The notes below the pieces were generated by a model. It saw only the letters and a program-made list of their open reading frames with translations. It did not search any database and was not told the DNA's origin. From NCBI RefSeq assembly GCF_036322625.1, contig NZ_AP027266.1:189001-253000 (forward strand): a stretch of 64,000 nt of DNA, written 5' to 3'. Source of the stretch: Roseicyclus marinus. Its GTDB lineage: Bacteria; Pseudomonadota; Alphaproteobacteria; Rhodobacterales; Rhodobacteraceae. Made by a program: the position numbers and the translations under genes. Shown here in pieces: positions 41,760 to 49,175 of the stretch; positions within the stretch are counted from its first letter, which is position 1, and every line of letters begins with the position of its first letter.

Positions 41760-43130
41760 ATGTCCATCCCTCAGTCCGGCGGCGGTCCCATCGAGCATCA
41801 CGGGCAATTGGCCGAATACATCGCCTCGGGGTGCAAGCCCAAATCCGAGTGGCGGATCGGCACCGAGCACGAGAAATTCGGCTATTGCCGCGACACGCTT
41901 GCGCCGCTTCCCTACGAGGGGGCGCGCTCGATCAAGGCAGTGCTCGAAGGGTTGCAGCAGAAATTCGGATGGCAGCCGGTTTTCGAAGGCGGAAACATCA
42001 TCGGCCTGACCAAGGATGGCGCGAATGTCAGCCTCGAGCCCGGTGGACAGCTGGAACTGTCGGGCGCGCCGCTCGAGACGATCCACCAGACCTGCGACGA
42101 GGTGAACGAACATCTGCGCGAAGTGCGCGAGGTCGCCGACCGGATCGGGGTGGAATTCATCGGGCTGGGCGCGGCCCCGATCTGGCGGCACGAGGACATG
42201 CCGCTCATGCCCAAGGGTCGCTACAAGTTGATGGATGGCTACATGCAATCCGTCGGCACCATGGGCACCACCATGATGCGGCGCACCTGCACGGTTCAGG
42301 TGAACCTCGATTTCGCCTCCGAGGCGGATATGGTGCAAAAGCTGCGGGTGGCCCTTGCCCTGCAGCCCGTGGCCACCGCGCTCTTTGCCAATTCGCCCTT
42401 CCTCGACGGCAAGCCGAACGGTCACAAGTCGTGGCGCTCGCGGGTCTGGCGCGACCTTGATGCCGCGCGGACCGGCATGTTGCCCTTCGTCTTCGAGGAG
42501 GGTTTCGGCTTCGAGGCCTGGGTCGATTACGTGCTCGATGTGCCGATGTATTTCGTCTACCGCGACGGCACATACATCAACGCTTTGGGCCAATCCTTCC
42601 GCGATTTCCTGAAGGGGCAATTGCCTGCCCTGCCCGGTGAAGTGCCGACGCTGAGCGATTGGGCCGATCACATGACCACCGTCTTTCCCGAGGCGCGCGT
42701 CAAGAAATACATCGAGATGCGCGGTGCAGATGGTGGCCCGTGGCGCAGGCTTTGCGCGCTGCCCGCCTTTTGGGTCGGCCTGATGTATGACCAATCGGCG
42801 CTCGATGCGGCCTGGGATCTGGTCAAGGGCTGGGATGCCGAAACGCGCGAGGCGCTGCGGGTTGCGGCCTCGGTCGATGGGTTGCAGGGGCAGGTCGGAA
42901 CGCTCCGCCTGCATGATATCGCCCGCGAGGCCGTTGCTATCGCCGAAGCCGGGCTCAAGGCCCGCGCGCGACCCGGTGCCGATGGCCTGATCCCCGACGA
43001 GACGCATTTCCTGAATGCGCTGAAGGACAGCGTGGAAACCGGGCGTGTGCCTGCCGACGAGCTGCTCGAGGAATACCACGGCGCATGGGCGGGCGACCTG
43101 AGCCGGATCTACGCGGCGCATCGCTACTGA
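41760..43130 (+). CDS. gshA: Glutamate-cysteine ligase (plant/proteobacterial type)
   Basis: A 456-residue ATP-dependent ligase for the first step of glutathione synthesis. It is the class shared by plants and alphaproteobacteria: the N-terminus reads W-R-I-G-T-E-H-E-K-F-G near 33-43, then E-P-G-G-Q-L-E-L-S-G near 91-100, and M-R-R-T-C-T-V-Q-V-N-L-D near 175-186. The ATG at 41760 was chosen because it begins the usual family N-terminus; upstream in-frame codons are the tail of the previous gene's region. It is 56 bases after the membrane protein gene and converges on plsY. Confidence 0.94.
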   Translation: MSIPQSGGGPIEHHGQLAEYIASGCKPKSEWRIGTEHEKFGYCRDTLAPLPYEGARSIKAVLEGLQQKFGWQPVFEGGNIIGLTKDGANVSLEPGGQLELSGAPLETIHQTCDEVNEHLREVREVADRIGVEFIGLGAAPIWRHEDMPLMPKGRYKLMDGYMQSVGTMGTTMMRRTCTVQVNLDFASEADMVQKLRVALALQPVATALFANSPFLDGKPNGHKSWRSRVWRDLDAARTGMLPFVFEEGFGFEAWVDYVLDVPMYFVYRDGTYINALGQSFRDFLKGQLPALPGEVPTLSDWADHMTTVFPEARVKKYIEMRGADGGPWRRLCALPAFWVGLMYDQSALDAAWDLVKGWDAETREALRVAASVDGLQGQVGTLRLHDIAREAVAIAEAGLKARARPGADGLIPDETHFLNALKDSVETGRVPADELLEEYHGAWAGDLSRIYAAHRY

Positions 43131-43181
43131 AAGGGGCGCGGGCCACCGGCCTTTGCCCCACCGCCACGCGGTCTGGGTCGT

Positions 43182-43799
43182 TCAACCCTTTGTGGATTTT
43201 CCGATCCGTGGCTCCGTCCCTGCGAGCAGGCGTGAAATATTGCCCGCATGCCGCCAGAAGATCAGTCCTGCTAGCAAGACAAGCAGTAGCGCCGCCGCGC
43301 TGTTTCCAAGCAAGATGGCCCAGACCGGGGCGAGGGCGGCTGCCACCAGCGCCGAAAGCGAGGAGATGCGGCTGACGGCTGCCACCGCCGCCCATGTCGC
43401 GCAAGCCGCCAATCCGACGGGCCATGCCAGGGCCAGGAGCGTTCCCAGAAAGGTCGCCACGCCCTTGCCGCCCTTGAACCCCAGGAACACCGGGAAGCAA
43501 TGGCCAAGAAAGGCGGCAAAGCCCGCGACCTGCGCCGCATCCTCGCCCAGCGTCGCACGGGCGGCCAGCACCGCGATGCCACCCTTGCCCGCGTCCAGAA
43601 CCAGCGTCAGGAAGGCTGCGAGCTTGTTGCCGGTGCGCAGGACGTTGGTGGCCCCGATATTGCCCGATCCGATCTTGCGCAGGTCGCCAAGCCCGAAGAG
43701 GCGCGCCATCACGATGCCGAAGGGCACGGAGCCCAGCACATAGGCGAGCAGGCCAACCACCCCCAGAAGCGCCGGACCGGTTTCAAGCGCGGGGATCAT
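43182..43799 (-). CDS. plsY: Acyl-phosphate:glycerol-3-phosphate acyltransferase
   Basis: A 205-residue membrane enzyme that makes lysophosphatidate from acyl-phosphate and glycerol-3-phosphate. The three family motifs are visible: G-S-V-P-F-G near 23-28, S-G-N-I-G-A-T-N near 45-52, and F-K-G-G-K-G-V-A-T near 107-115. The ATG overlaps the pyrC-like stop by 4 bases; the open frame extends 16 codons upstream, but only into that gene. It is the last gene of the operon starting with pyrB. Confidence 0.95.
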   Translation of the reverse strand: MIPALETGPALLGVVGLLAYVLGSVPFGIVMARLFGLGDLRKIGSGNIGATNVLRTGNKLAAFLTLVLDAGKGGIAVLAARATLGEDAAQVAGFAAFLGHCFPVFLGFKGGKGVATFLGTLLALAWPVGLAACATWAAVAAVSRISSLSALVAAALAPVWAILLGNSAAALLLVLLAGLIFWRHAGNISRLLAGTEPRIGKSTKG

Positions 43800-45079
43800 G
43801 CCGCCATCTCCGACGTGCGGTCGTAGACCACGGCCCCATCCACCCATGTGCGCAGCACGCGCCCCTGCATCCGCTGGCCATCGAAGGGCGTGTTGCGCGA
43901 CTTGGAATTGAGCGCGTAGCGGTCGAGGATATAGGGCACGTCAGGGTCGAAGAGCACCAGATCCGCAGGCGCGCCGGGCGCAAGCCGCCCCCCGTCAAGG
44001 CCGAACCGCCGCGCCGGGTTCAGCGACAGCGCCCGGAACAGAAGCGGCAGCTCCAGCGCCTCGGCATGGTAAAGGCGCAAGGCTGCGGGCAGCAGGGTTT
44101 CGAGCCCCACCGCGCCCGCGGCGGCGGCTTCGAAGGGCAGGCGCTTGCTTTCCTCGTCTTGCGGGGTGTGCATGGAGCAGATCACGTCGATCACCCCGTC
44201 GCGCAGCGCCTCGACCATGGCAAGCCGATCCTCCTCGTCGCGGAGCGGCGGCTTGACCTTGAAGAAGGTGCGGTAATCGCCCACGTCGAGCGCGTTGAGC
44301 GTCAGGTGATGGATCGAAACACCGGCGGTCACGTCGAGCCCTGCGGCCTTGGCGTGGGCTAGGGCAGGCAGGGCCATGGCGGTGGTGATCTGGTCGGCGT
44401 GGTAGCGCACGCCCGTCATCTCGACCAAGGCGAGATCACGCTCCAGCCCCATGCGCTCGGCCATGGGCGAGACGGCGGGCAGGCCGCGCAGCGAGGCGAA
44501 TTTGCCCGAGGTCACGGCGGCCCCGTCGCTCAGGCCTGGTTCCTGCGGGTGGCCCACGATCAGCGCGCCGAGCGATCTTGCGTAGGTCATGCAGCGCGAC
44601 AGGACCTTGGTGTTGGTGGTCACCGCATCGCCATCGGTGAAGGCCACGGCACCCGCATCCAGAAGAAAGCCGATCTCGGTCATCTCGCGGCCCTGCCGGG
44701 CGCGGGTCAGGGCGGCCATGGGCCGGACCTTGACGCTGGCATCTTGTTGCGCGCGGCGGGTGACGAATTCCAGCACTTCGGGCGTGTCGATGGGGGTGGC
44801 GGTGTCGGGGCGGGTGACCATGGTGGTGACGCCGCCCGCCGCCGCCGCGCGGCCAGCGGTGCGGAAGCTTTCCTTGTGGCGTTCGCCCGGTTCGCCCACC
44901 TTGACGCCGATATCCACGATGCCGGGCGCAAGGCAGGCCCCGTGGCAGTCGATGCCGCCTGCGCGCGCGCCCTCGCCGGTTTCGGCGATGCGCCCCCCCT
45001 CGATCCGGAGCCAGCCCAGCGTTTCGGTCCCCGCCTCCGGGTCGATCAGGCGGGCGTTGCGAAGCAGCGCGTTGGTCAT
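43796..45079 (-). CDS. pyrC: Dihydroorotase-like protein, probably inactive (PyrC'-type)
   Basis: A 427-residue amidohydrolase of the type I dihydroorotase family by length and flanking sequence (E-P-G-E-R-H-K-E-S-F, A-A-A-A-G-G-V-T-T-M, I-D-T-P-E, and F-E-A-A-A-A-G-A-V-G-L-E-T). Several metal ligands are missing. The D-x-H-x-H site reads D-I-G-V-K-V (56-61), the H-x-x-H-x-S segment has Gln230, and S-D-H-A-P-H reads S-M-H-T-P-Q (302-307); His177 persists. In Pseudomonas and others such PyrC' proteins are non-catalytic partners that hold aspartate transcarbamoylase together. Its partner pyrB is four genes upstream. A true dihydroorotase should exist elsewhere. Confidence 0.88.
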   Translation of the reverse strand: MTNALLRNARLIDPEAGTETLGWLRIEGGRIAETGEGARAGGIDCHGACLAPGIVDIGVKVGEPGERHKESFRTAGRAAAAGGVTTMVTRPDTATPIDTPEVLEFVTRRAQQDASVKVRPMAALTRARQGREMTEIGFLLDAGAVAFTDGDAVTTNTKVLSRCMTYARSLGALIVGHPQEPGLSDGAAVTSGKFASLRGLPAVSPMAERMGLERDLALVEMTGVRYHADQITTAMALPALAHAKAAGLDVTAGVSIHHLTLNALDVGDYRTFFKVKPPLRDEEDRLAMVEALRDGVIDVICSMHTPQDEESKRLPFEAAAAGAVGLETLLPAALRLYHAEALELPLLFRALSLNPARRFGLDGGRLAPGAPADLVLFDPDVPYILDRYALNSKSRNTPFDGQRMQGRVLRTWVDGAVVYDRTSEMAA

Positions 45080-45684
45080 GGCGTCTCGTCCCTTTCCAGT
45101 CGTTCCATCGCCGCCTGCCGGTCGCGGATCATCCGCCAGACCTTGCGCGCCTCGGTGATCTTGCGAAAGCCCGTTTGCGTCACCGTTCCGGTCACCAGCT
45201 TGTTGCGCGCGCGGCCCTGCCGCGCAACGCGCTCGGGGTGGGCATGCCGTGCCACGCCGAAGATCACGTCCCCCGGCATGCCATCGGTGAGTTCCAGCCT
45301 GTCCATGGCGGCGATGGGATAGCTTTCCAGCGTGCGTTTTCCAAGGATTACGCGCGCGACATAGGCCGTGCGGTCCGTCAGCGTATACCACGTGGTCGCG
45401 CGGACATAAGCATCCAGCACCACATGCCCCCCCATCATGAAAAGTCCGACCAGCAGGAAAGGCAGGCCGAACAGCGGAAAGAGCGTGAAGGGAAAGCCCG
45501 GCCCCTCGGCCAGCATCGAAGCGGCGGCGGTGATCCAGAACAGCGAGAACCCCGTGAACACGACCCCGAACAGGCCAAGCGGCGAGAGCGCGTCGCGCCA
45601 GATGATCCCCGGCTGGGGCTGCCCCTGCCACAGGATCGTCTCGCCCGGTTCCAGAATGCCGTCCCAGCCCGCCCCCTGCGTCAT
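45076..45684 (-). CDS. Membrane protein with bacterial PH-like domain (first)
   Basis: A 202-residue protein: two hydrophobic helices near 33-56 and 65-90, then a beta-rich C-terminal region (about 95-160: Y-T-L-T-D-R-T-A-Y-V, I-A-A-M-D-R-L-E-L) that resembles the bacterial PH domain family. It opens with L-E-P-G-E-T-I-L-W-Q-G-Q-P-Q-P, a frequent lead in PH-type proteins. Its start and end each overlap neighbours by 4 bases, so it is inside the pyrB-plsY operon. The function is unknown; it might anchor or regulate something at the membrane. Confidence 0.78.
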   Translation of the reverse strand: MTQGAGWDGILEPGETILWQGQPQPGIIWRDALSPLGLFGVVFTGFSLFWITAAASMLAEGPGFPFTLFPLFGLPFLLVGLFMMGGHVVLDAYVRATTWYTLTDRTAYVARVILGKRTLESYPIAAMDRLELTDGMPGDVIFGVARHAHPERVARQGRARNKLVTGTVTQTGFRKITEARKVWRMIRDRQAAMERLERDETP

Positions 45685-46133
45685 GCCCGCCCCCGCGCGG
45701 CGTCGATGCGGGCCTTGGTGGCCATGGCATCGGCCTGATATTTCAGCAGGTGCTTGTCGCCTGTGACGGTCACGACCTGCACGGCGGAAAAGATCGTGTT
45801 GACCTGCGCGATATTGTCCAGCGCGATGACGCGGGGACCGGGACCAAGAAGGCGGCGGTCTGTCAGGTCCCAGCGCATCCTGGTCTCGTCCGAGGACAGG
45901 TAAAGCGCGCGGACCGCGATGGCCAGAAGACCCCCGACCGCCCCGGTCCAGACATGTTCATTGCCAAGCGCCCAAAGGATGCCCATGCCCGCTGCCATGG
46001 CTATGGCCGCAAGCCAAGCGTTTTCCCGCCAATAGGTGGCGCGGTCGGCGTGGAATTGCGCGACCACCCCCTCGCCCGGATCGAGCGGTGTCTCGGGGGT
46101 GAAGATGTTGCGGGTCGGCAGATGCGGGTCCAT
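45681..46133 (-). CDS. Membrane protein with bacterial PH-like domain (second)
   Basis: A 150-residue protein similar in layout to its neighbour: L-D-P-G-E-G-V-V-A-Q-F-H near 17-28, two hydrophobic helices near 38-80, then a PH-like segment with W-D-L-T-D-R-R-L-L and I-A-L-D-N-I-A-Q-V-N near 88-112. It overlaps the following gene by 4 bases and the preceding one by 1 base. It is probably a paralogue or partner of the 202-residue protein. Confidence 0.75.
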   Translation of the reverse strand: MDPHLPTRNIFTPETPLDPGEGVVAQFHADRATYWRENAWLAAIAMAAGMGILWALGNEHVWTGAVGGLLAIAVRALYLSSDETRMRWDLTDRRLLGPGPRVIALDNIAQVNTIFSAVQVVTVTGDKHLLKYQADAMATKARIDAARGRA

Positions 46134-46636
46134 CACAGCGCCCATATCAGGATCAGCGCCACGGCCCCCAGCACGACCATGGCCCAAAGCGCCCCTGTTC
46201 CACGACGCGCAGGCGGGGCAGGGAGCGGCGGCAGGGTCTGGGGCATCGGCGCGACATCGGCCTTGGGCAGCGTCGCGCTGTGATCGGGCCGCGCGAGGGG
46301 CAGGGAGGCTATAAGCCGTGCCTCGCCCGTGGGCGCGGGTTCTTCGGACAGGGCGCGCTCGGGCACCAGAAGGGCATGGCCCTTGATCCCGTTGATCTTT
46401 CGCAGCGCCTGCGGAGGGATGGCTTCGGGGGCAAAGGCCATGGTGATGTAATCGGACAGGGCCATGTCGCCCAGATCGCGGATCGGGAACAGCTCGATCT
46501 CTTCCGTATCCACCTCGGCGCCCAGCCAATCGGTCAGGGGCGGCAGGTCCGGGGCCAACCCTTCGGCGCGGGTGAGGTGGGTGTGCCTCAGCCCCTCGGG
46601 CGCGGTGATGGCAAAGACGTGGAGCGTATCCGTCAT
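46133..46636 (-). CDS. Tail-anchored membrane protein, function unknown
   Basis: A 167-residue protein with a soluble N-terminal domain (about 1-110; opens [10 protein letters not shown]), a Pro-rich linker, and a single C-terminal hydrophobic helix near 148-167 that would anchor it in the membrane with the N-domain in the cytoplasm. It overlaps pyrB by 4 bases. I recognise no family. Tight coupling to pyrB and the two PH-like proteins suggests a common envelope-related role. Confidence 0.72.
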   Translation of the reverse strand: MTDTLHVFAITAPEGLRHTHLTRAEGLAPDLPPLTDWLGAEVDTEEIELFPIRDLGDMALSDYITMAFAPEAIPPQALRKINGIKGHALLVPERALSEEPAPTGEARLIASLPLARPDHSATLPKADVAPMPQTLPPLPAPPARRGTGALWAMVVLGAVALILIWAL

Positions 46637-47583
46637 GCCACGCCTTTCTCGCGCCGCTCCCGCAGGTTTTCGGCCAGAAGCTCCATCGCGGCCATGCGGA
46701 CCGCGACGCCCATCTCGACCTGCTCCTGGATTACGGATCGGTTGATGTCGTCGGCGATGGTCCCGTCGATTTCCACGCCGCGGTTCATTGGACCGGGATG
46801 CATCACGATGGCATCGGGCTTGGCATGGGCCAGTTTCTCGGCGTTCAGGCCGAAACGGTGGAAATATTCGCGCTCGGAGGGGATGAAGGCGCCGTCCATC
46901 CGCTCTTTCTGAAGGCGGAGCATCATCACGACATCCACATCCTTCAAGCCTTCGGCCATGTCGTCGTAGACCTCGACCCCCCAATCCCTGGCCCCGGCGG
47001 GGATCAGCGTCGGCGGTCCGACCAGCCGAACGCGGTTTTCCATCCGGCCCAAAAGGAAGATGTTGGAGCGTGCCACGCGGCTGTGGGCGATGTCGCCGCA
47101 GATCGCGATGTTCAGGCGATGGATGCGCCCCTTGGCGCGTTTGATCGTCAGCGCGTCGAGAAGCGCTTGTGTCGGATGTTCGTGCCGCCCATCGCCCGCG
47201 TTCAGGACCGCGCAATTCACCTTGTCGGCCAAAAGCTTGACCGCGCCGGAATGCGGATGGCGCACGACCAGGAGATCGGGGTGCATGGCGTTGAGCGTCA
47301 GCGCCGTGTCGATCAGCGTCTCGCCCTTTTTCAGCGAAGATGCCGCCATCGCCATGTTCATCACATCCGCGCCCAGCCGTTTGCCCGCGATCTCGAAGCT
47401 GGCTTGGGTGCGGGTCGAGGCCTCGAAGAACATGTTGATCTGGGTCAGGCCCTTGAGCGGTTGCCCGTGCTGGCGGCTGCCGCGCTCGGCCTCGGCATGG
47501 ATATTGGCCCGGTCGAGCAGCATCGTGATCTCCATCGGGTGAAGGTCTTCGATCCCCAAGAGATGCGTCTGGCTGAATTTCAT
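46633..47583 (-). CDS. pyrB: Aspartate carbamoyltransferase catalytic subunit
   Basis: A 316-residue ATCase that makes carbamoyl-aspartate, the committed step of pyrimidine synthesis. The carbamoyl-phosphate motif S-T-R-T-Q-A-S-F-E is near 55-63; [10 protein letters not shown] near 137-146; M-H-P-G-P-M-N-R-G near 271-279. Length and motifs fit the short catalytic chain that needs a dihydroorotase-like partner in some bacteria. No regulatory pyrI is present. It is the first gene of a six-gene operon with overlaps at every junction, divergent from the uracil-DNA glycosylase gene. Confidence 0.95.
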   Translation of the reverse strand: MKFSQTHLLGIEDLHPMEITMLLDRANIHAEAERGSRQHGQPLKGLTQINMFFEASTRTQASFEIAGKRLGADVMNMAMAASSLKKGETLIDTALTLNAMHPDLLVVRHPHSGAVKLLADKVNCAVLNAGDGRHEHPTQALLDALTIKRAKGRIHRLNIAICGDIAHSRVARSNIFLLGRMENRVRLVGPPTLIPAGARDWGVEVYDDMAEGLKDVDVVMMLRLQKERMDGAFIPSEREYFHRFGLNAEKLAHAKPDAIVMHPGPMNRGVEIDGTIADDINRSVIQEQVEMGVAVRMAAMELLAENLRERREKGVA

Positions 47584-47702
47584 CGTGCCGCCCCGGTGCC
47601 TTGCGCCTGTGTGCGCTTATAGGTGCGGGCAGGGCGGGGCGGCAAGGCATCAGACCCGTTGCCCCCTTTTCCTTTGTTGCGCCTGCGCATAGCCTGCGCG
47701 GC

Positions 47703-48512
47703 ATGGATGACATGGGCTATCACGAGGCGCTGGCGCTGCTGGATTGGCAGATCGAGCTTGGGGCGGACGAGGCGATCCTCGACGCGCCGGTCGACCGTTT
47801 CGCGCTGGAGGATGCCGCGCCGGTCGTCCCCGTCGCCGCACCCGCCACCGCCCGGCCTGTTCAGCCTGCCGCGCGCCCGGTCGAGGCTGCGGCACGGGCC
47901 GATACCGTGGATGCCGTTGCCGTGGCGCGCGATGCCGCCGCCGCCGCGCGGGACCTGCCCTCGCTCAGGGCCGCGATGGAGGCGTTTGCCCATTGCCCGC
48001 TCAGCCAGACGGCGACGCGGCTCGTCTTTGCCGATGGCGATCCGGCGGCGCGCGTGATGATCGTGGGCGAGGCCCCGGGCCGCGAAGAGGATCAGCAGGG
48101 CAAGCCCTGTGTCGGGCAGGCGGGTCAGTTGCTGGACCGCATGCTGGCCGCCATCGGGCTGGGCCGCACCGCCACCGATCCCGCGCAGGGTGTCTACATC
48201 ACCAACATGCTGCCATGGCGTCCGCCGCAGGACCGCGAGCCAACACCCGAGGAACTGGCGATCATGGGTCCCTTCGTGCGGCGGCATATCGAATTGGCCG
48301 CCCCCGACATCCTTGTCCTGATGGGCAACCATGCCTGCCAGGGTCTGACCGGAAAGATGGGCATCACGCGTCTGCGCGGCCAATGGACCGAGGTGATGGA
48401 CCGCCCCGCGATCCCGATGTTCCATCCCGCCCACCTGTTGCGGAAACCCCATGAAAAGGCCAAGGCTTGGGAGGATCTTCTGTCCCTCAAGGCGCGGCTG
48501 AGAAAGATGTGA
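47703..48512 (+). CDS. Uracil-DNA glycosylase superfamily protein (family-4-like)
   Basis: A 269-residue protein. Residues 1-90 are an Ala/Val-rich, poorly conserved leader; the glycosylase domain begins near 95. Motif 1 is G-E-A-P-G-R-E-E-D near 121-129, followed by G-Q-A-G-Q-L-L-D; the second motif is H-P-A-H-L-L-R near 243-249. It lacks most of the four Fe-S cysteines of classic family 4: the N-terminal pair has only one Cys, and the usual N-V-V-K-C-R-P-P reads N-M-L-P-W-R-P-P. A role in removing uracil from DNA is probable. The ATG follows a short leader; moaB starts 4 bases after the stop. Confidence 0.82.
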   Translation: MDDMGYHEALALLDWQIELGADEAILDAPVDRFALEDAAPVVPVAAPATARPVQPAARPVEAAARADTVDAVAVARDAAAAARDLPSLRAAMEAFAHCPLSQTATRLVFADGDPAARVMIVGEAPGREEDQQGKPCVGQAGQLLDRMLAAIGLGRTATDPAQGVYITNMLPWRPPQDREPTPEELAIMGPFVRRHIELAAPDILVLMGNHACQGLTGKMGITRLRGQWTEVMDRPAIPMFHPAHLLRKPHEKAKAWEDLLSLKARLRKM

Positions 48513-48515
48513 GCC

Positions 48516-49058
48516 ATGTCGCGCATCGACGAATCCCGCCCCTTTCATCCCGTGCGCATCGCCGTTCTGGCCGTGTCCGATACCCGTGGCCTGTCCGAGG
48601 ACAAATCGGGCGACCTGCTGGTCCAGCGGTTGACGGATGCGGGCCATGTGCTGGCCGCGCGCAACATCCTGCGCGACGAGCGTGACGCCATCGCGGATCA
48701 ATTGCGGCGCTGGTGCGCCGATCCCGGCATCGACGTGATCCTGACCACGGGCGGCACCGGCCTGACCGGGCGCGACGTGACCATCGAGGCGCATCGCGAC
48801 GTCTACGAAAAGGAGATCGAGGCCTTTGGCACCGTGTTCACGATCATCTCCATGCAGAAGATCGGCACATCGGCGGTGCAAAGCCGCGCGACGGGCGGGG
48901 TGTCGAACGGCACCTATCTTTTCGCGCTGCCCGGCTCCAGCGGGGCCTGTCGGGATGCCTGGGATGAAATCCTGCGGTTCCAGCTCGATTCGCGGCACCT
49001 GCCGTGCAATTTCGTGGAGATCATGCCGCGGCTCGACGAGCATCTGCGACGGAAATGA
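48516..49058 (+). CDS. moaB: Molybdenum cofactor biosynthesis protein B
   Basis: A 180-residue MogA/MoaB-family protein that adenylates molybdopterin before metal insertion. T-T-G-G-T-G-L-T-G-R-D near 76-86 is the nucleotide-binding motif, and L-P-G-S-S-G-A-C near 145-152 the second conserved loop. It starts 4 bases after the uracil-DNA glycosylase stop. It complements moaD and moaE at 27 kb. The MogA/MoaB split cannot be made firmly by eye, but length and the D-K-S-G segment near 29 favour MoaB. Confidence 0.93.
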   Translation: MSRIDESRPFHPVRIAVLAVSDTRGLSEDKSGDLLVQRLTDAGHVLAARNILRDERDAIADQLRRWCADPGIDVILTTGGTGLTGRDVTIEAHRDVYEKEIEAFGTVFTIISMQKIGTSAVQSRATGGVSNGTYLFALPGSSGACRDAWDEILRFQLDSRHLPCNFVEIMPRLDEHLRRK

Positions 49059-49103
49059 CCGCTTGCATCGTGGAACCGCGGTGATCGGGTCGCGCGATCC
49101 TGC

Positions 49104-49116
49104 GTGACTTGGTCAC
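49104..49116. promoter_or_regulatory. Candidate operator upstream of the RND efflux operon
   Basis: GTGAC-TTG-GTCAC is a perfect 5-base inverted repeat with a 3-base centre, lying 60 bases before the adaptor gene. Such short palindromes often bind TetR- or MarR-type regulators of efflux pumps. No regulator gene is adjacent, so the function is only suggested by position. Confidence 0.35.
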
Positions 49117-49175
49117 TTGGACCTTGCCGCGCCGCCCTCTACCTCTGGTGCAGGTACTTCTTGAGGCATTGAGCC

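Noticed and set aside
43131-43181. A bidirectional terminator between gshA and plsY
   Set aside because: GGGGC and GCCCC could pair across about 17 bases, but the stem is short and there is no T tract on either side.
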